Below are positions 62,497-64,000 of a DNA stretch of 64,000 nt, piece after piece (the stretch's first letter is position 1; the number at the start of each line of letters is the position of its first letter). The notes under the pieces were generated by a model. The model was not told where the DNA came from. It worked only from the letters and a program-made list of their open reading frames with translations, and searched no databases. The stretch is from contig CAYQMN010000011.1 of the NCBI GenBank assembly GCA_964418695.1, positions 36,420 to 100,419 of the forward strand, read 5' to 3'. Both the position numbers and the translations under genes were made by a program. Source of the stretch: Prado023 sp964418695. GTDB taxonomy: Bacteria; Actinomycetota; Actinomycetes; S36-B12; CAIYMF01.

Positions 62497-63933
62497 TCAT
62501 GCAGCTTGCGCCAGGTCCGGCAGGACGACCCGGTCCACCGTTTCGATCCAGCGGTTCCCCTTGCCTGCTGGCGTGACGATGACCCGACCGAGAACGGTCC
62601 GAGCGATCTCCCGCTGCTTCTCCGGTGCCAGTGAGTCCCAGCGGTGCAGGACTTCGGCCTGATCGACCTCGACGGCAGGAGCGTCCAGCACAGCAACGGC
62701 GTCCCTTAGCTCGCGGACCAGGCTCTGCGTCTCGTCGCTCACAGCCTCTAGGACGGCCAGTGGCAGCCTGCCTGCCGCGTAGGCCGCTACCGCCTGCTTC
62801 TGCCGCTCCTGTGCCGCTTCTAGCGCGTCCTTGGCGGCTTGGATGCGGCTGTCCGTCTGGACTGGCCGCGTGCGTCCGTAGCCGGTGACGGCAGCAACGA
62901 TCAGGTCGCGCAGGAACAGCCTGATGGCCTCGTCCTTGATACCGGCATGGCGACCAGCGCACTGCCAGTAGGCAACGTCGTCAACCTTGCCGGTCAACCG
63001 CAGCGGCTCGCCACAGACTGCGCACTCCAGCAGGCCGGACGGCCAGTGCCACACGCCGCCACGGCGCTTGCCGACCCGGCGCGCGTCGAACGTCGCCAGC
63101 AGCTTGGTCCGCTGCTCGGCAGTGATGATCGGTTCCCATGCCGCCAGGCCAACGATCTCGCCGCGATGCACTCGCAGGCCAGCAGACGCAGGAGACGCCA
63201 GCACCGAGCGTAGACCGGCGATGGTCCACAGGCCGGACCCGCGTGGCTTCCTGCCGGTGCGAGCGGCTACAGCGGCGTCAGGGGACGGCACGCCTTCGTC
63301 GTTGAGCGCCTTGACCATGCTGGACAGCGACCCGCCGTGGACGACGTGTGCAGCCGCTCGGCGCAGGATGGCAGCCTCTTCCTCGACGTGGACGACGTGG
63401 CTCAGCTTTCCCGTTGGTCCGTAGACGCGCGCGAACCCGTAGTTGTTCTTGCCGTTGGGTCGTCCGGCCAGTGCGCGGCTGTCTGATCCTCGCGTGGTCC
63501 GCTTGCTGATCGCTCGCGCTTCCTGCTCGGCGACGAGCGCACCGACACCCAGCGCCAGCCGGTCGCCGTCGCTGGTCATGTCGTAAGTGCCGCCGCTGGT
63601 GATGAGCAGCACGCCTGCCGCCTCGCAGTCATCGCGCAGGCTGACGGCGGTTCCTAGGTCACGACTGAGCCGCGACGGTTCCCAGACGCCTACGGCTTGG
63701 ACCTGGCGCGTGCGGATTAGCTCGCGCAGTTCGGCGAAGTCTGGCCGCTCGCCACGGCTGTAGCGGCTGGCACCGATGCCTTCATCGCGCAGGACGTGCG
63801 TAACGGTGTACCCAGCCGCCTCGCAGGCTTCCTGCATGATGCGTACCTGATCGGTCACGGACGCTGATCCGGTGTCGAGGCTGACCCGTCCGTAGACGGC
63901 TGCTCGCTTGGTGGTGTTGGTGTTGGTGTTCAT
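62497..63933 (-). CDS. large serine integrase
   Basis: A 478-residue serine recombinase. The catalytic domain holds Ser18 in YGRVSLD, EPSRLSRD with its Arg residues, and ALVAEQEARAISKRT. The recombinase domain and zinc ribbon (LECAVCGE, YWQCAGRH) follow, and a coiled-coil region (AKDALEAAQERQKQAVAAY) precedes the C-terminus. ATG at 63933 is 13 bases inside the attR core. No Shine-Dalgarno is visible; the host fragment stops five bases before the start, so re-initiation is plausible. It acts on attP and the host attB. Confidence 0.95.
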   Translation of the reverse strand: MNTNTNTTKRAAVYGRVSLDTGSASVTDQVRIMQEACEAAGYTVTHVLRDEGIGASRYSRGERPDFAELRELIRTRQVQAVGVWEPSRLSRDLGTAVSLRDDCEAAGVLLITSGGTYDMTSDGDRLALGVGALVAEQEARAISKRTTRGSDSRALAGRPNGKNNYGFARVYGPTGKLSHVVHVEEEAAILRRAAAHVVHGGSLSSMVKALNDEGVPSPDAAVAARTGRKPRGSGLWTIAGLRSVLASPASAGLRVHRGEIVGLAAWEPIITAEQRTKLLATFDARRVGKRRGGVWHWPSGLLECAVCGEPLRLTGKVDDVAYWQCAGRHAGIKDEAIRLFLRDLIVAAVTGYGRTRPVQTDSRIQAAKDALEAAQERQKQAVAAYAAGRLPLAVLEAVSDETQSLVRELRDAVAVLDAPAVEVDQAEVLHRWDSLAPEKQREIARTVLGRVIVTPAGKGNRWIETVDRVVLPDLAQAA

Positions 63934-63938
63934 AGGTA

Positions 63939-64000
63939 CTAACGATACAGCGGGTTCTCGTAGCGCATGTCGATGACGCCGGTGCCGATCTCGATGCGGC
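63939..64000 (-). pseudogene. LLM-class flavin oxidoreductase, 5' fragment (runs off window)
   Basis: The N-terminal half ends in the window as RIEIGTGVIDMRYENPLY, then Arg and TAG at 63941-63939. The two phage-derived codons follow the core directly. Its upstream promoter and start lie beyond base 64000. Confidence 0.9.
63946..63963. other. attR core
   Basis: TACAGCGGGTTCTCGTAG, identical to attL at 46681-46698. The integrase starts 13 bases to its left. Confidence 0.92.

Larger units (their letters stand above)
46681..63963. mobile_element. compact siphovirus-type prophage, about 17.3 kb
   Basis: The element lies between two 18-bp direct repeats 17,265 bases apart, within a host oxidoreductase gene. 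Its base composition is visibly lower in GC than both flanks. It carries a large serine integrase at the right end, a small early region, and a nearly complete head and tail gene set in one leftward operon. The size and layout are like the smallest known siphoviruses of Arthrobacter and Microbacterium, from general knowledge rather than a search. No endolysin, DNA replication gene or classical repressor is recognised, so functional independence is uncertain. Confidence 0.95.

Overview
This is a very GC-rich chromosome segment from an actinomycete (phylum Actinomycetota). The evidence is frequent GTG starts, 4-base ATGA/GTGA gene overlaps, MMPL, PucR and WhiB families, a DtxR/IdeR-type iron box, a CsoR-CopA pair and a Tad pilus locus of actinobacterial type. 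I do not name a genus. The window holds no tRNA, rRNA or CRISPR array that I can recognise. A 100-base run of N at 39292-39391 is an assembly gap inside a GC-rich tandem repeat.

Host layout. 1-7.3 kb: the end of a multidrug-type ABC exporter (-), a DUF2277 protein, the csoR-copA copper operon with its operator, and an ABC-2 exporter pair (-). 7.4-11.6 kb: a membrane fatty-acid desaturase and its ferredoxin-type reductase (-), divergent from a PucR-like regulator (+). 12-18 kb: an MMPL transporter, an aminoglycoside-phosphotransferase-fold protein and a secreted subtilase. 18-22.3 kb: a four-gene siderophore-iron ABC operon behind an iron box. 22.4-25.7 kb: a SixA-like phosphatase, a DUF3089 lipoprotein and a saccharopine-dehydrogenase-like reductase. 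26-37.3 kb: a Tad/Flp pilus operon on the minus strand (SAF/CpaB-like protein, TadZ, TadA, TadB, TadC, pilin, three TadE/G-like pseudopilins) ending in a very long LysM-BTAD membrane protein. 37.8-45.7 kb: an unrecognised protein, a holin-IV-like membrane protein, MetA, a secreted nuclease, and an SDR / phosphotransferase / acyl-CoA dehydrogenase operon. Many intergenic gaps, and some genes, carry short GC-rich tandem repeats.

46681-63963 is a compact prophage of about 17.3 kb, lower in GC than its surroundings. It sits inside a luciferase-like (LLM class) flavin oxidoreductase gene, and an 18-bp direct repeat, TACAGCGGGTTCTCGTAG, marks both ends. Removing the prophage rejoins the gene in frame. 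A large serine integrase lies at the right end. Next comes an early region with small leftward and rightward genes. A leftward late operon follows: HNH-terminase fusion, portal, protease, capsid, connector, tail terminator, major tail protein, gp10-like protein, frameshifted tail chaperone, HNH protein, tape measure, minor tail genes, collagen/YadA-like fibre, a 51-aa holin-like gene and a WhiB-like protein. A 12-bp motif (CAAACCATACYC) recurs at the prophage control points and is a candidate repressor site. I found no endolysin, replication gene or classical repressor.

The most interesting point is the architecture at the ends. In the lysogen the interrupted host reading frame stops five bases before the integrase start, so the host promoter can drive integrase. 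In the circular phage the integrase instead lies behind the late operon. The prophage therefore switches off a host enzyme and changes the promoter that feeds its own recombinase.
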